Source: Todiramphus chloris collaris (lineage: Eukaryota > Chordata > Aves > Coraciiformes > Alcedinidae). From it: a stretch of 64,000 bases of DNA. The DNA is taken from contig JANVCC010000125.1 of NCBI GenBank assembly GCA_025345505.1, positions 5,303,388 to 5,367,387 of the forward strand, read 5' to 3'. Made by a program: the position numbers and the translations under genes. Shown here one piece after another: positions 29,593 through 40,310 of the stretch; the stretch's first letter is position 1; each line of letters begins with the position of its first letter. The notes below the pieces were generated by a model. The model did not search any database. It was not told the DNA's origin and was given only the letters and a program-made list of their open reading frames with translations.

Positions 29593-32500
29593 TAACAGCA
29601 AAGTCATAAGCAGAGGCTAGTAGGAAGGGGTAGTTGAGGAAGAGAAGAGAAGATTTAAAAGCAGGATGAACAACTGCAAGGAACAAGTCAGGGGGCTCAA
29701 GGATTAAGCCAAAGCCGGAATGATGATGGGGTGTGGAGCTAGGACACGTATACTGGTGAGCACAAGCTGACAGCACAGTGCAAGGTAGACATCGATAATG
29801 CAGAGGGAACAGTTTTCAGCTCCCAGTTGTAGGGTCAGAAGCTGCGTTGTGTATCAGCTGTTTAGTCTCTTGGCTCCAAGTGATAAAAAAGGAGCATATA
29901 ATAGGTCACATCACAAAGCCTGCCAAAAGCAGCACTTGGGGACACCTTAGAGAAGAGGATGTGTCCTTTCTGGAGCCACCAAAGAAACAGAAGCACCTAA
30001 GCTTCTCCATGGGGTTACTTTCACGCCCACCTTGTGAATGTCTCTTCTGTAGCATCTTCACCTGAGCCAGGCATCCTGGGGTTCCTTTTTGCCTATGGCT
30101 CACCTCATCCTAAAGTGGTCCTTGTTCAGACAAATCTTCCCTACCTGCCATTGACTGTCCCCGTCTTGTGCAGTCACATGTGCAAAGTGAAAGAGCTCTT
30201 TCAGTCCAGCTGCCCAGCAGATCCTGCACACAGAGTCCAGGACAGGCAGGTCTTCGAGCAAGTGGCATTCAGACGCCACTCACAAAGGATCCCTGAAGGA
30301 CCCAGGGAACAGGTGTATGGCATGGCCTTGAAATATCAACTGGATCTCTTTTAGAAGGGTCTGTACAGACTGGGACAAGCAAGAGGTGCCATATTAAACT
30401 GGAAGATGAACCAGCAAAGGAGTTCAGTGGTGGATTCCCTGTTTGACACCTTATTATCTCACACGTTGAGGAGACAAGACAGATGGAGCAGGAATGTCAA
30501 GAATATCCCTTCTCACTTTAAAAGACCACTTGGACAACCCCCATTCCGGATGTCACTGTTGCAATGACTGGTGAAGCCCCTGATTTTGCAAACACTTTTA
30601 CTCCCCAAGACATCTTGCCCTTAGGGTTGGGCCAGATCTTCAGGGAGCACACAGCTGCAACCAGCAAACAGCACCAGCCGCTGCCAGACACAGATGGACA
30701 TGGACATTCTGCTCTTCTCTCTGCTCTGCTGTGCTGAAGCAGCAGGTTTTTTTCCAGCAGAACCAAGTGGGGAACCTCATGGGCCACAGGTCAGAGCTAC
30801 TATTCCTTTCAGCTGAAATCTGTGAGCAGGTTTCACACAAGGTTGGCATAAGCTGGAGATGTGGTCAGGAGGGGCTGGAGCACTTTTTCTTTCATCATTG
30901 AAGTGCATGCCACAGACAAAACAGGACATAAATCATACTGTCCACCCTGGGTTTGTCCCTACTGACCACAAAGGGTTGATGGGCACACAGCCCACCTGCA
31001 GGTCCCTGAATGTGAAGAATGTCCCACCCTGGTTTCGCTTTCTGCCAATGGCTCATTTCTCCATGCCTTTAGGTTCCTATACCTCTAACATGGGGGTGCT
31101 GGTGTTGACCTCCTTGAAGATCAACTGATAAGAAGGATTGATGGTGGTTCCTGCTTGGTGGTTATGCAGAGGGTTAACTGTTGAGAGTTCAGCATTCAGA
31201 CACATGGCCACGTTATCTGGAGAGGTGCCCTTGACCCAAGACATTCTGTGACTTTATGACATCACTCTGCATACAGCCAAGGCATGAATCCTATAAAACC
31301 TCCATGAGGTCACTCATGGACCTCCGCTTTGTGTCCATCAGCAGAAAATAATGCTGATGCTTTCCTGGATCTCACACCTCTGTGCCTTTTCACACCTCCA
31401 GTGTGTGCCTCTGTGCCTGTTCACACTTCCAGTCCTTCCTTCATCCTGACCAGATCTGTGGGTGTTTGTCCCCACCAGGCATCTCAATCCATGTCCTTGT
31501 CTGCATGGGAAAGATGGCTCCAGAGAGACCTCATTGACTCCAGAGAGACTACCTTCTGTCATTCTCTGGCTAAAATAATGGTTTGGAAAACATCTTCTTG
31601 CCCTTCCCAGGATTTTTGCCAAGCTGTGAGTCCTTCCTGTTTCCGTTTTGGGAAAATTAAAGTTTTTCTTATGTGTGGGACAGTCGAGAGCTTCCAAAAT
31701 TTATTTTTTTATCCCTGGCATCCACCAAGATCAGATTCCAAATTTGGCCATGAGCCTGTCCCATCATTCCCCCCACCAACTGACATCAGCTCTGCCCCTT
31801 GACCAGAGATGAGATTAAGGGAGAAACACTCAGGAAAAAAACAACTTTCCCCAAAAGTTCTTTTAGATTGGCAAATATTAGGTGGACTTAGTCCCCCTTG
31901 AAGTTCTTCCTGGGGTGAATCTCACTGGCTAGACATCTGGAGAAGATGAAGGGAGGGACAGAAGGTTTCCCCACAGCATAATTAAATCCTGGAGCAGCCT
32001 TAGAGGTGTGGTTCACCCTGGGCTGCCCATACCTTGTGTTCCTGCAGGGCTTGGACAGAGGGGACACAGCCTATCAGTTCTTACTGGCATTTTGTCACTC
32101 TCCCCAGTTTCACAACATGAAGACTGGGAGGGAGTAGGTGACTTTGCTGAGTGCCCTGGCTCCCATGTCCCCCTGGAAAACCTGTCTGCTGTACGCATAG
32201 GGATTCAGCCTCCCTCCCTTCACCCACTGATACCAACAGGAACAGAACTGGCACAGGAGAAGGACTTGGTCCTTCTGCTCTGCTCTGATGCCTGCTCCCA
32301 ACACCATCCCTTCTCCCACCCCATCGCAGAGGAATCGAGGAAACTTCTCATCATCACAGACTCAGCTCTCTGGCTGCATCCTACCTTGGTGTGTGTGTGT
32401 CCCCAGTCTGTGACCCCCTCTTGTGCTACCACGCTGGCAGTGAGTGGGTGCTTCTGGGCATCCTGTGCCGAAGGGAGTGTGATGCCCTTCCCATCTGGCT

Positions 32501-32640
32501 GCTTCCTCCTCCTCCCTGGTAAAGCAGAGTCCTGTGCAGAAACGGGCTCCGCTCCTCTCTCCTTTCTTCCTTTTTTTCTCTCCTTCCCTCTCCACCACGC
32601 CAGTTGTTTCATCCTTTGAGAACTCTCTGCTTCTCCCTGT
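29593..32640. other. Unassigned unique sequence, 3 kb without CR1
   Basis: No repeat family, RNA gene or supported exon. Open frames of 157 codons (31329-31802) and 203 codons (32008-32619) on the plus strand have no recognisable domain, and their composition follows the local C/T richness. A TATAAAA-type string lies near 31289, without other promoter context. The right end grades into pyrimidine-rich DNA. Confidence 0.45.
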
Positions 32641-32661
32641 GGGACCCACTTTAAAAAACAA

Positions 32662-32694
32662 GGGAAGGGAGGGCGGTCGGGGGGGGTGGGGGGG
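32662..32694 (+). other. Potential G-quadruplex motif
   Basis: Five G runs of three or more separated by short loops: GGG-AA-GGG-A-GGG-CGGTC-G8-T-G7. This meets the usual G3+N1-7 folding pattern. It lies 120-400 bp left of the most CpG-rich part of the window. Confidence 0.7.
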
Positions 32695-32809
32695 AAGAAG
32701 GAAAGAAAACTCCATTGTCTTGTCAAAGGGAATAAGTGAAAAGTTGCAAGTGTCTCTCTGCAGGTTTTGGCTCCTGTGTGTTCTCCTTTCAAACCCTGGC
32801 AGCCTCAGG

Positions 32810-33260
32810 GGCTGTCATTTCGCCTTCATCTCAACGGATCGACCCGTGGTTTCCCACCGCTTCCCCTCCCCAGCACCACTGCGCGCCGAGCTGCCAGGCT
32901 TTTCACGGCCACCGCCAGCTTGATCCTATTGACAGGTCTCTTCTCTTTGCTTCCCTTTCAAAGGGGGGCTCGGGGTCCTTTCCTTCCTTCCTTTTCCCTT
33001 CCTCCCCTCCCTCCCTTTCTTCCCCCGATTTTTCTTCTTCTCCTTCTCAGAGGAGCGCTGCTGAGGTGCTGCTGTGCAGCGACTTGACAAGGCCACACGC
33101 GGAGGAGACGGGGCCCAATTATAAACCCCTCTTTAAGAGCGGCCTTCGTTTAGAGAGCGAGATTGGAACTGTCGGAATATTAACAAGCTCTTGCCGGCAG
33201 CTCGGCATCCAGAAGTGGCACAGAGGGGCCACGCGCCGGCATCAGTGAGGTGTGCGGGGT
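32810..33260. promoter_or_regulatory. CpG-rich block with long pyrimidine tract; candidate regulatory element
   Basis: CpGs are dense in two parts: 32820-32935 (CAACGGATCGACCCGTGG, TGCGCGCCGAGC) and 33050-33250 (CACACGCGGAGGAGACGGGG, GAGCGGCCTTCG, ACTGTCGGAATATTAAC, CACGCGCCGGCATC). Between them is a tract of about 70 pyrimidines ending TTCTTCTCCTTCTCAG at 33050, which looks like a splice acceptor. Right of it, CCCAATTATAAACCCC and CTCTTTAAGAGCGG look CNE-like. It could be an enhancer, the promoter of a non-coding RNA, or chance composition. Confidence 0.4.
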
Positions 33261-33321
33261 GGAGGGGTGCGTACACCAGTGCTGGGTAGTGCCCTGAGCA
33301 AGGGCTTCCAGGGTTGGAGAT

Positions 33322-33594
33322 AGGATCATAGAATCGTTTTGGTTGAAAGAGACCTTTAAGATCATTGAATCCAACAATTGACCCAGCACTGACAGGTCAC
33401 CACTAAACCATGGCCCTTAACACCACGTTTACGTGGCTTTGAAATCACTCCAGGGTTGAGAACTCCATCACTGCCCTGGGCAGACTGGGCCAGGGCTTCA
33501 AAACTTTTGCAGGGAAGAATTTATTCCTCATATCCAAACTAAACCTCCCCTGGCACAACTTGAGGCCATTTCCTCTTGTCCTGTCACTTGTGAC
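33322..33594 (-). mobile_element. CR1 LINE 3' end
   Basis: Antisense CR1: GATCATAGAATCGTTTTGGT, GACCTTTAAGATCATTGAAT, GACCCAGCACTGACAGGTC, CACTCCAGGGTTGAGAACTC and CCTCCCCTGGCACAACTTG. At the left-hand limit of ORF2 a small repeat (GTGACTGACTTGTGACC) replaces the expected TTACTTGGGAGAAGAG. Confidence 0.95.
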
Positions 33595-34030
33595 TGACTT
33601 GTGACCCTCATCCAGGACATTAATAAAGATATTTGGTCTTTAGATGGTGGTGTGCTAGACTTGGTGTTGGCTAAACCAGCTTGTCTCAGACAGGCTTTGT
33701 GGATTTGTGTGGGACCACCACGGATGTGTCACCCCTACTCCTACCAGGCACCACCCAGCCATATAGGAGGCAGCACGTTCTTATGGCTAGGGCAGGCAAG
33801 AGCAGTTCTGTTACCAGCTCTGGAGTTGGCCTTGGGGCTTGTCTTCTGGATGGCACAGGAATTCCCAGGGGGCTGGGGAGTCACCCTCCCACCACCTTTC
33901 CTGATCCCTGCAGCAGGGTGGGTAGTTTTTGAACAATCAGCAGCAAAATGGTTGTGTGGTCTCCAAACACTGACGTTCATGCAGCACTGCTGTGGATGAT
34001 TACAAGTATTGTCTCCAAAGCCAATGTTGT
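33595..34030. other. Unassigned unique sequence
   Basis: Nothing recognised between oppositely oriented CR1 copies. A 132-codon plus-strand frame has no domain. Confidence 0.4.
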
Positions 34031-34113
34031 AGAAAGGTGAGGGTCAATCTGTTCTCCCAAGGATGAGAGGAAGTGGCCTTAGGTTGCACCAGGGGAGATT
34101 TAGGTCCTTCCCA
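34031..34113 (+). mobile_element. CR1 LINE, left part of a probably interrupted copy
   Basis: AGAAAGGTGAGGGTCAATCT, GTTCTCCCAAGGATGAGAGG, AGTGGCCTTAGGTTGCACC and AGGGGAGATTTAGGT match sense CR1 internal sequence, with a short loss after TCTCCCAA. Similarity ends abruptly at 34113, and the downstream part of the same element reappears at 34770. Confidence 0.85.
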
Positions 34114-34769
34114 CATTGCTAAGACACCTATGGGGTGCAAGGGCTGTGGGGATGCAGGGGGCTTTCTGCAGAGACCTGCCCAAGTTATTTTACTCAAACA
34201 TTTGCCTGGGGGCCTCCACTCAAAAGATGAATCCCATCCCCTGGGATAAGGAGGTGAAAGTAGAGAAGTGGTGAGAGGAGGAGATGCAGAACCCCACCAC
34301 CGAATTCAGGTAGCTAGAAGGCTGTCAGGAAGATAGTGCCCAGGGAAACTGGCACATGGGGAGGGGGGAAGGTATATGTACGTGTGCTGGCTGGTATGGT
34401 GAGGCTGATAACACTTTCATCAGGCCTTCATCCAAAAAAACAAGTGGATCTTCAGTACATGAGTGCTTCTTTAGAAGAAGAAAGTGTCAGGTTGGTAAAA
34501 AATGGAATTGAGTGCAGTGGATTTAAATTTATTAGCTGGAGAGTTGTAGAGGAAAAGGCAGATGTACATGCAGACCAGAAGAGATATTAGTCCCTTAGGA
34601 CAAAGGGAGGAAAAAAGTGCACATAGAGCCCCTGGATCACTCTAGACTTAGTACCTGAGGAGATGTGGGAAAACTGTAGCGCAACATGAAACCCATAAAC
34701 CCATAAACCTATAAATCCATAACAGCTGGTCTGGAATAGCTCTGGATCCTGAACTGCTCTGTGATGAAG
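34114..34769. other. Unassigned 656-bp segment inside a split CR1
   Basis: No repeat recognised. About 60 bp of CR1 are missing between the two halves. No clear target-site duplication is visible at the edges. It includes a small CCCATAAACC-type tandem repeat at 34691-34723. Confidence 0.4.
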
Positions 34770-34926
34770 GTGGCCTAGGGAAGTGGTGGAGTCCTCATCC
34801 CTAGAGGGGTTTCATCCATGGAGACGTGGTGCTGAGGGAAATGGGTTAGTGGTGACCTGGCCATGCTGGGTTAACAGTTGGACTGATAATCTTAAAGGTC
34901 TCTTCTAACCAAAATGATTCTGTGAT
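34770..34926 (+). mobile_element. CR1 LINE 3' end, right part of the interrupted copy
   Basis: GGCCTAGGGAAGTGGTGGAG, CCCTAGAGGGGTTTCATCC, GGGTTAGTGGTGACCTGG and TAATCTTAAAGGTCTCTTC, with tail ATGATTCTGTGAT. It is the same CR1 type and orientation as 34031-34113 and resumes about 60 bp further along the element. Confidence 0.94.
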
Positions 34927-36220
34927 AAACAGGGTTATATTTTGGGGACAGTGTGTTACATCCTTGGATGTGCACAGACTCTGGGTGGGAAGTTGAGATG
35001 CTGGAGGTTGGGGGGTTTAATACTTCTTACCTTTGCATAGGGTATAGAAAATCATTCTGTAGCCTGGGGATGAGTGGCTTTCCACAGGGACATGTTCTCC
35101 TACATGAGTCCTGGCCCATCTGATAGGGAACATACATCATCCGTTGCAATGCAGTTGCTCCCATGGTGAACTGAAAGGAGAGGAGAGGAGAATATGATCC
35201 CAAGGGCAAGAAGTAAAGGCCTAAGAAGCTCAAAAAGACAAACTTTTAATGCCTTTATTAACTCTCCTATTAATATGAGATAGTAGCTTATACTATTAGC
35301 CAAAAAATGGCACAGAAGGGATGTTGCTTCATGCACTATAAACCTGTATGAGCAGCCTCTCCAGGAGCTATTTCTTTTACCCCACCACTTCACCCGTGTT
35401 AAACAAAGCAAGGATCTTCCAGAAGCCTATCTGAATTCTCCACTGGGAGCACTCAGCTTTCCTGCCTGACTCAAATGATTCACTTCACCTCATCTGATGG
35501 ATTTCAAAAGAAAAAAAACAGGGGTGAGCATCTACTGCAAAACCATGTTTCCCACGCCAAAATCTCCCCTGAGCTGCTCAGGAGACTGAAACACCCTCCA
35601 TCACTGCAACGATGTGGTGCATAGCTCCAGGTTGACCCCTGAGCGTTGAGCCTGTATTGGGCATGGGCACTGAGCAAGCCCCCAGATCCATGGGACAGTA
35701 CCCTCCTCATGCTACCAGCACATTGAGAGCTCTGCACAGAGGCTGAAAGCCAACCTTCAGCTGGGCTAATGGCATTCAGCAATTGCCTGCCAACATCAGA
35801 CACTGCAAGTTAGCAGGAAAATGCACTTATCTACACATCGAGGATGGATTTACCCCACTAGTTCCTGCAGGTGACACATCCTCTCCATGCATGCTGGAAA
35901 ACAGGCTTTCCTGAAAAGGACTGTGAACTCCTTGGTGCATGCAGGTGTTATACAAGGCTCTTTCTGGAGGAAACCACAGCTGGCGTGTATCTGCTGCCCA
36001 AGTCTCAGAGCAAGGAAGGAGGTTGTAAAACAACAGGTGGATCGAGGTGTCAGTGTGCATTACTTGTGCAAAAGTCTCCACTGGGGACCCTTCGGTGGGT
36101 GATCCTCTGGTTATCTCACAGTGACAGTGTCTGACCCTGAATTACATAGCAACTGCACATGCAGGGACTCATCCCTTACAGCAGACAGTCAGAAAGGTCT
36201 GGCTCCAAGGAAGGCTGGAG
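34927..36220. other. Unassigned unique sequence
   Basis: No repeat or gene recognised over 1.3 kb. An AGAGGAGAGGAGAG patch lies near 35173. Confidence 0.45.
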
Positions 36221-36309
36221 AATCATAGAAACACAGAATCATTCTGGTTGGAAGAGAATCTGAAGATCATCAAATCCAACCATTAACCCAGCACTGCCAG
36301 GTCACCACT
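36221..36309 (-). mobile_element. CR1 LINE 3' end, short
   Basis: Antisense: AATCATAGAAACACAGAATC, TTCTGGTTGGAAGAGAATC, AAGATCATCAAATCCAACC, TTAACCCAGCACTGCCAGG and TCACCACT. Similarity then stops. Confidence 0.93.
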
Positions 36310-36775
36310 GTGACCTCAGCTGCCATGACATGGTACAAGCTGAGCGTTGCTGCCCAGGAGCTTTGGGGGCTGCTGATGCAGTGTGACAACAGATTCCATC
36401 CACTGCTAACTGAGTCCAGCAACTTCAGGTCAGTAAAACTCCTCTTCAGAAAAGGAACAAGACAGGAGACCAGGGGTAGTCCAGCCCTTCTCCTTACTCT
36501 TTTTTCTGCAGCTAAATCACCAGGGCTACCATATCCAAGTGCTCCAACATCTCTGCTTGCTGACCCACCACAGAGAGTGTGTTTTGGAAGCCTGTGGACA
36601 TCGGTGGCAGGATTGCCCAGGATGGGGCAGGAAGGGTGGGGGGATGCACCATGCAAAGCTTCAAGGCAATATCTCCCCCCTGCCCATCCACACACTCTGG
36701 AAAAGCAGGGAGGGGGAGAGAGACCTGCAGCCCCAGCCCCGCCAGCTCAGCACTTTTGTGCTTTTCTTGTCAGGG
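36310..36775. other. Unassigned unique sequence
   Basis: Nothing recognised. It is GC-rich on its right side. Confidence 0.4.
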
Positions 36776-36835
36776 GAAAAAAAAAAGAAAAAGAATAAAA
36801 AAAAACCCCTTTTTGTTTTGTTTCCCTTTTTTGTT
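36776..36835. repeat. A-rich then T-rich low-complexity stretch
   Basis: An A-rich part (AAAAAAAAAAGAAAAAGAAT, then nine A) is followed by CCCC and a T-rich part (TTTTTGTTTTGTTTCCC). The two halves could pair imperfectly. Confidence 0.75.
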
Positions 36836-36839
36836 TGCT

Positions 36840-37125
36840 AATTTATTGTTTTGTCCTGAGCTCGTGCTTCTTGAAATCCCTTGTTCTTGATGCTCATTAA
36901 AATATTTTCGGCATGCACGGGCTCAGTTAGTTGCTGCTCCGCTCTTTTCGTGTTTATTTTTCTCTCCTCCCCAGACTCCCCCGCTACACAACCCCGCGGT
37001 CAAAACGTCCCTGTGTTTTCCACACGCTTATTACCCAGAGAATCAAGGCTCCTTAGCAATTTGCGAGTCACTCCAAAGCAATCAATTATGCATCAAATGA
37101 CTTTTTGATTCTTTACCTTGTGAGA
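36840..37125. promoter_or_regulatory. Candidate conserved non-coding element
   Basis: GATGCTCATTAAAATATTTT, CGGCATGCACGGGCTC, CAACCCCGCGGTCAAAACG, TTAGCAATTTGCGAGTCAC and CAAAGCAATCAATTATGC followed by ATCAAATGAC lie in unique DNA. A TTGATT-type string and the ATTATGCAT POU/homeodomain-like core sit near 37080-37110. Confidence 0.4.
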
Positions 37126-37173
37126 GGGGAGATGGAAGAAGAGGATGTCTTTTTATTCTTTTCCCCTCCTCTA

Positions 37174-37201
37174 TATTATTATTATTTTTATTATTATTAT
37201 T
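37174..37201. repeat. (ATT)n microsatellite
   Basis: About nine ATT units with one TTTTT interruption. It separates two CNE-like parts. Confidence 0.9.
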
Positions 37202-37224
37202 CCCCACTCTCTTTTCTTTCTCTC

Positions 37225-37330
37225 CCCCTTTTCTGCTCTCAAACGGGTCTGCCTGCTGGCATCGGGATTATGACATGATCAAATGACTCTCTCTTAATTG
37301 GCAACAGCTCCAAGATGGAAAGAAGACAGC
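37225..37330. promoter_or_regulatory. Candidate conserved non-coding element, short
   Basis: GGCATCGGGATTATGACATG, ATCAAATGACTCTCTC and TTAATTGGCAACAGCTCC: TAAT/ATTA cores and an E-box-like CAGCTC in unique sequence. It may be continuous with 36840-37125, the microsatellite lying between. Confidence 0.36.
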
Positions 37331-37562
37331 AAGATTAAAAAGAAAAGACCACAGGAGCAGGAGCCCTTGTGTACAACTCAGCAGCTTGTTGTGGTGTCAA
37401 GTGAGGTGGGAGGAGAGGACTGAGCTGAAGAGGACTGAAGGGACTTTGGTGGAAGGTTAAGTGGGCAGCTGGATGGGGACAACCAGATGAGGACAACCAC
37501 GAGGGTGATGGAAATGGAGAGGGGTCACTCATGATGCTGAGGACAAGGAGGGTGGGCACAAG

Positions 37563-37612
37563 TGTGACCCACGTGCAGGACCTGCCATTTGGCCTTATTC
37601 AACCTCATACCA
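37563..37612 (-). mobile_element. CR1 LINE ORF2 fragment, isolated
   Basis: GTGACCCACGTGCAGGACCT, GCCATTTGGCCTTATTCAAC and CTCATACCA match the antisense CR1 block seen at 48900-48945 (GTGACCCAAGTGCATGACCC, CTTGGCCTTGTTGAACC). Neither the tail nor flanking CR1 sequence is present, so this is an internal relic. Confidence 0.75.
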
Positions 37613-37627
37613 TGATAGTCCTAATAA

Positions 37628-37745
37628 GAAACCAAAAAAAAACCCCTCAACTTCTAGAATGTACACTAATAAAGAAAAAAGGCTACAAACTAAAAACCAA
37701 AGAAAAGAAAAAAGCCCCCCCCCCCAAAAAAAACAAACAGAAAAG
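37628..37745. repeat. A-rich low-complexity stretch with C11
   Basis: An A-rich stretch (AAACCAAAAAAAAACCCC, AAAGAAAAAAGGC, ACCAAAGAAAAGAAAAAAG) runs into 11 C (37715-37725) and 8 A (37726-37733). Confidence 0.85.
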
Positions 37746-38249
37746 CAGGTTATGTTGACTTGTGTTTTACCTCTATTCTTTTTCCATCCCAACCCAAAAG
37801 GTGTTGAAATGTGATGTGCACTGAACTCAGGGGTTTTCCTCAAAATAGTAAATTAGTGATTTAAAACACCCTCCATCTCTCCTCTTGAAGATGAGGCATA
37901 TGGAAAGACAATCACCACCTAGCAGCTGAGCTCTTGAATCTTTAGAAGTATTAGCTGTACAACAAATGAGAATGCAGCTTCTGACCAGCTCTTAAATGAC
38001 TTGATGGGCATGACAAATACTGTACCCTTCCTCCATGGACCCAGACATTCCTGAGGCCATCCCCCACAATAGAGGTCTCCATTGCCCCTCCATAACTATG
38101 GCCTCTCAATCCAGATGCTAACCATCCACACACAGGTGATGCCTCAGGCTGTGGATGTCCATTGTAGGACACAATAAGGATCTGACTTGCATATTCTTCC
38201 TCCATCAGCAGCAGCCCTTTCAACAATGAAAACCCACTACATTTGCAAG
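37746..38249. other. Unassigned unique sequence
   Basis: Nothing recognised between the A-rich stretch and an old CR1. Confidence 0.4.
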
Positions 38250-38769
38250 AGCTCAGCCAACAGAGCAAGAGGAGTGATTAGTCCCCTCAATGTGGCACTT
38301 AGGAAGACACATCTGAACTACTGTGTTCAGCTTCAGGACCTTGCTGCAAGAAACACAATGTCAAACTAGAGCAAGTTCAGTGGGGGACACCGAGATGGTT
38401 TGGGATGCAGAAAGAATGAAATAGAGGGAGTGGTTGAGTGAACTTGGCTTGCTCAGGAAAGAGGAAGGAGAAAGGAGAACCTAGTTGCAGCCTTCACTAC
38501 CTAGTAGACATTCATAAAGGAGGTAAAGACTTCTCAGAGCTGCACAACAAAAGGGCAAGTCAGGACAATCACAGGCCACACTAAGTGAAAATTTGCACCC
38601 TGGTGCTGGTCAGACCTTGGAAGAGGGGCCATGAGTCTGTGAAATCTCCATCCTCAGCTAGACAGTACCCTGAGTAGCCTGATCTAACTTCGAGGTTGGC
38701 TGTGTTTTGAGCAAGGGGTTGAACTAGAGATGTCAGCACTCCCTTCTAACCCAAATTATCCTGTGACTC
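38250..38769 (+). mobile_element. CR1 LINE, old diverged copy
   Basis: Sense CR1, much more diverged than the others: CAGAGCAAGAGGAGTGATTA, TGAACTACTGTGTTCAGC, CCTTGCTGCAAGAAACAC, CTAGTTGCAGCCTTCACTAC and GGGGTTGAACTAGAGATGTC, ending at CCAAATTATCCTGTGACTC. The order of blocks follows CR1 although many bases differ, pointing to an older insertion. Confidence 0.8.
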
Positions 38770-39383
38770 GCTGATATATCACTAGCTGTGTAGATCCCAC
38801 TCAGGCTACAGTCAAACTCTATCCTGCTGTCCCAAAACAAGTCACTATGCGTCTTCATGCTCCTCCCACCCCTCCCACTCCATTTAGAGAAAAAGGGATT
38901 GTACATATGGCAAGAGAGTTGGGAAGAAGCCTCCTTAGAAAATCAGTGGAATAGTAGTACAAGATACAGATGTCTGGAAATCTTCATCAGCTTACAGCGA
39001 AGTATCTTTTCTGAGAAGTAAACAGCAAGTGGAGAAAACACTCCTGCTCAGAGGTAGTTCTGACTGCTCGAAGACTGGGGGCACCATCGAGCTGGATTGT
39101 CCCTAGTCCTCAGACATTTTGGAAAAGCACAGTGTTCACAGGAGTCATCCTGCATCCCCTGCACCACATCAGTCACTCCAGGATGACAAAGGACAGAGAC
39201 AACAGAGAATCCCCTGTCATCCATGCATAGAAAGGAGGAAGCTGAAGGGCTAACAAGCTACAGCTACTATCAGCGTGATATCTACAATGCCCAGATGCTC
39301 TCACTCAAGGTCTACAAGATCTGAAGAAGCAGAACAAAAGCATTATCTCACTTGTGAAGTCTGTGCACAATCAGGGTGAGGCT
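38770..39383. other. Unassigned unique sequence
   Basis: Nothing recognised over about 600 bp. Confidence 0.4.
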
Positions 39384-39464
39384 AGGTGTCCTTGGCAGTG
39401 CTGGGTTTACAGATGGACTTGATGATCTTAAAGGCCTTTTCCAACCTAAATTATTCTAAGATGC
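39384..39464 (+). mobile_element. CR1 LINE 3' end, short
   Basis: CTTGGCAGTGCTGGGTTTAC, GGACTTGATGATCTTAAAGG and CCTTTTCCAACCTAAATTAT, with an altered tail (TCTAAGATGC). About 80 bp. Confidence 0.9.
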
Positions 39465-40021
39465 TATTGTAGGTAAGGTGAAGTAAAGTGAAGAAAGCAA
39501 TAGCAAGACCCAACATGCAAGCTAGCAGGTCCTTTACAATAGAAAACACTATCCAATCCAACACCAAGGACCACACTTGAGGACGTGTGAAAGAGAAAAT
39601 GTTAATATGTTTATGATATCATCAGAATTTCACTATCCTATGAGATCTGCAACAGTCTCTGGCCGAGTGAATGGTGGCTTAACGTGTCACACTCAGCCAT
39701 TTATTCCAAGGTGAAGATTCAGTCAGGTCTTGGATGAAATCAGGCAGTGTGGGAAAGATCTGAACACTGATGCCTTGACTGAGTGAATGAACCTGTCTCA
39801 TCAGGGGAAGGCACAAAGTCAATGAGATGTTAGACACTTGAGAACAGCCTGTTAAAGTAGTGAGACAAAGGGGAAAACAATGGAGGGGTCCACACACAGG
39901 AATTTCTTTCTCTCCACTGTAAATGGATTTCAGGTATCTAGCTGAGGTGCCACTACCTACATGCTAAATGCTGGGGTAGGATTAATCTTGGCTATCTCTG
40001 ACCATCTATGCCATAGGGACT
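39465..40021. other. Unassigned unique sequence
   Basis: Nothing recognised. A GTAAGGTGAAGTAAAGTGAAG micro-repeat stands near 39472. Confidence 0.4.
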
Positions 40022-40310
40022 ATCATAGAATGGTTTGGGTTGGAAGCAACCTTAAAGATTATTTAGTTCCAATCCCCCTTCAGTGAGAAGGGACATCTTC
40101 AACTAGTGCAGGTTGCTCAGAGTCCTATCCAACCTGGCCTTCAGCTCTTCCAGAGATGGGGCATCCACAACTGCCCTGGGCAACCTGTTCCAGTGTCTCA
40201 CCACCCACCACAGTGAAGATTTTCTTCCTAATTTCTAATCTAAATCTACCCAGTTTCAGTTTGTAGCTGTTGCCCTTTGTCCTATCACTATATGCCCTTG
40301 TTAAAGGGCT
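40022..40310 (-). mobile_element. CR1 LINE 3' end
   Basis: Antisense CR1: ATCATAGAATGGTTTGGGTT, CAGTGAGAAGGGACATCTTC, GATGGGGCATCCACAACTGC, GGCAACCTGTTCCAGTGTC, CTAATCTAAATCTACCC and GCCCTTTGTCCTATCACTAT. It is well preserved over about 290 bp. Confidence 0.95.

Noticed and set aside
31280-31300. TATAAAA-type string as a promoter
   Set aside because: Single AT-rich motif without CpG, initiator or downstream gene; expected by chance in 64 kb.
32008-32619. 203-codon open frame, plus strand
   Set aside because: No recognisable domain. Rich in Pro, Ser, Leu and Cys, as expected from local C/T-rich DNA; no splice or promoter context.
29593-32640. Hidden LTR element or endogenous retrovirus
   Set aside because: No paired LTRs, primer binding site, or gag/pol-like protein sequence could be found here or elsewhere in the window.
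32220-32792. 190-codon open frame, minus strand
   Set aside because: Overlaps the plus-strand frame in the same biased sequence and ends in low-complexity Lys/Arg/Gly.
33020-33060. Possible 3' splice site (pyrimidine tract then CAG)
   Set aside because: Not annotated as an exon boundary because no frame or paired donor supports it; kept only as an observation in the CpG-rich block.
34691-34723. CRISPR-like short repeats (CCCATAAACC series)
   Set aside because: Units are about 9-10 bp, contiguous and degenerate with no spacers; the genome is vertebrate.
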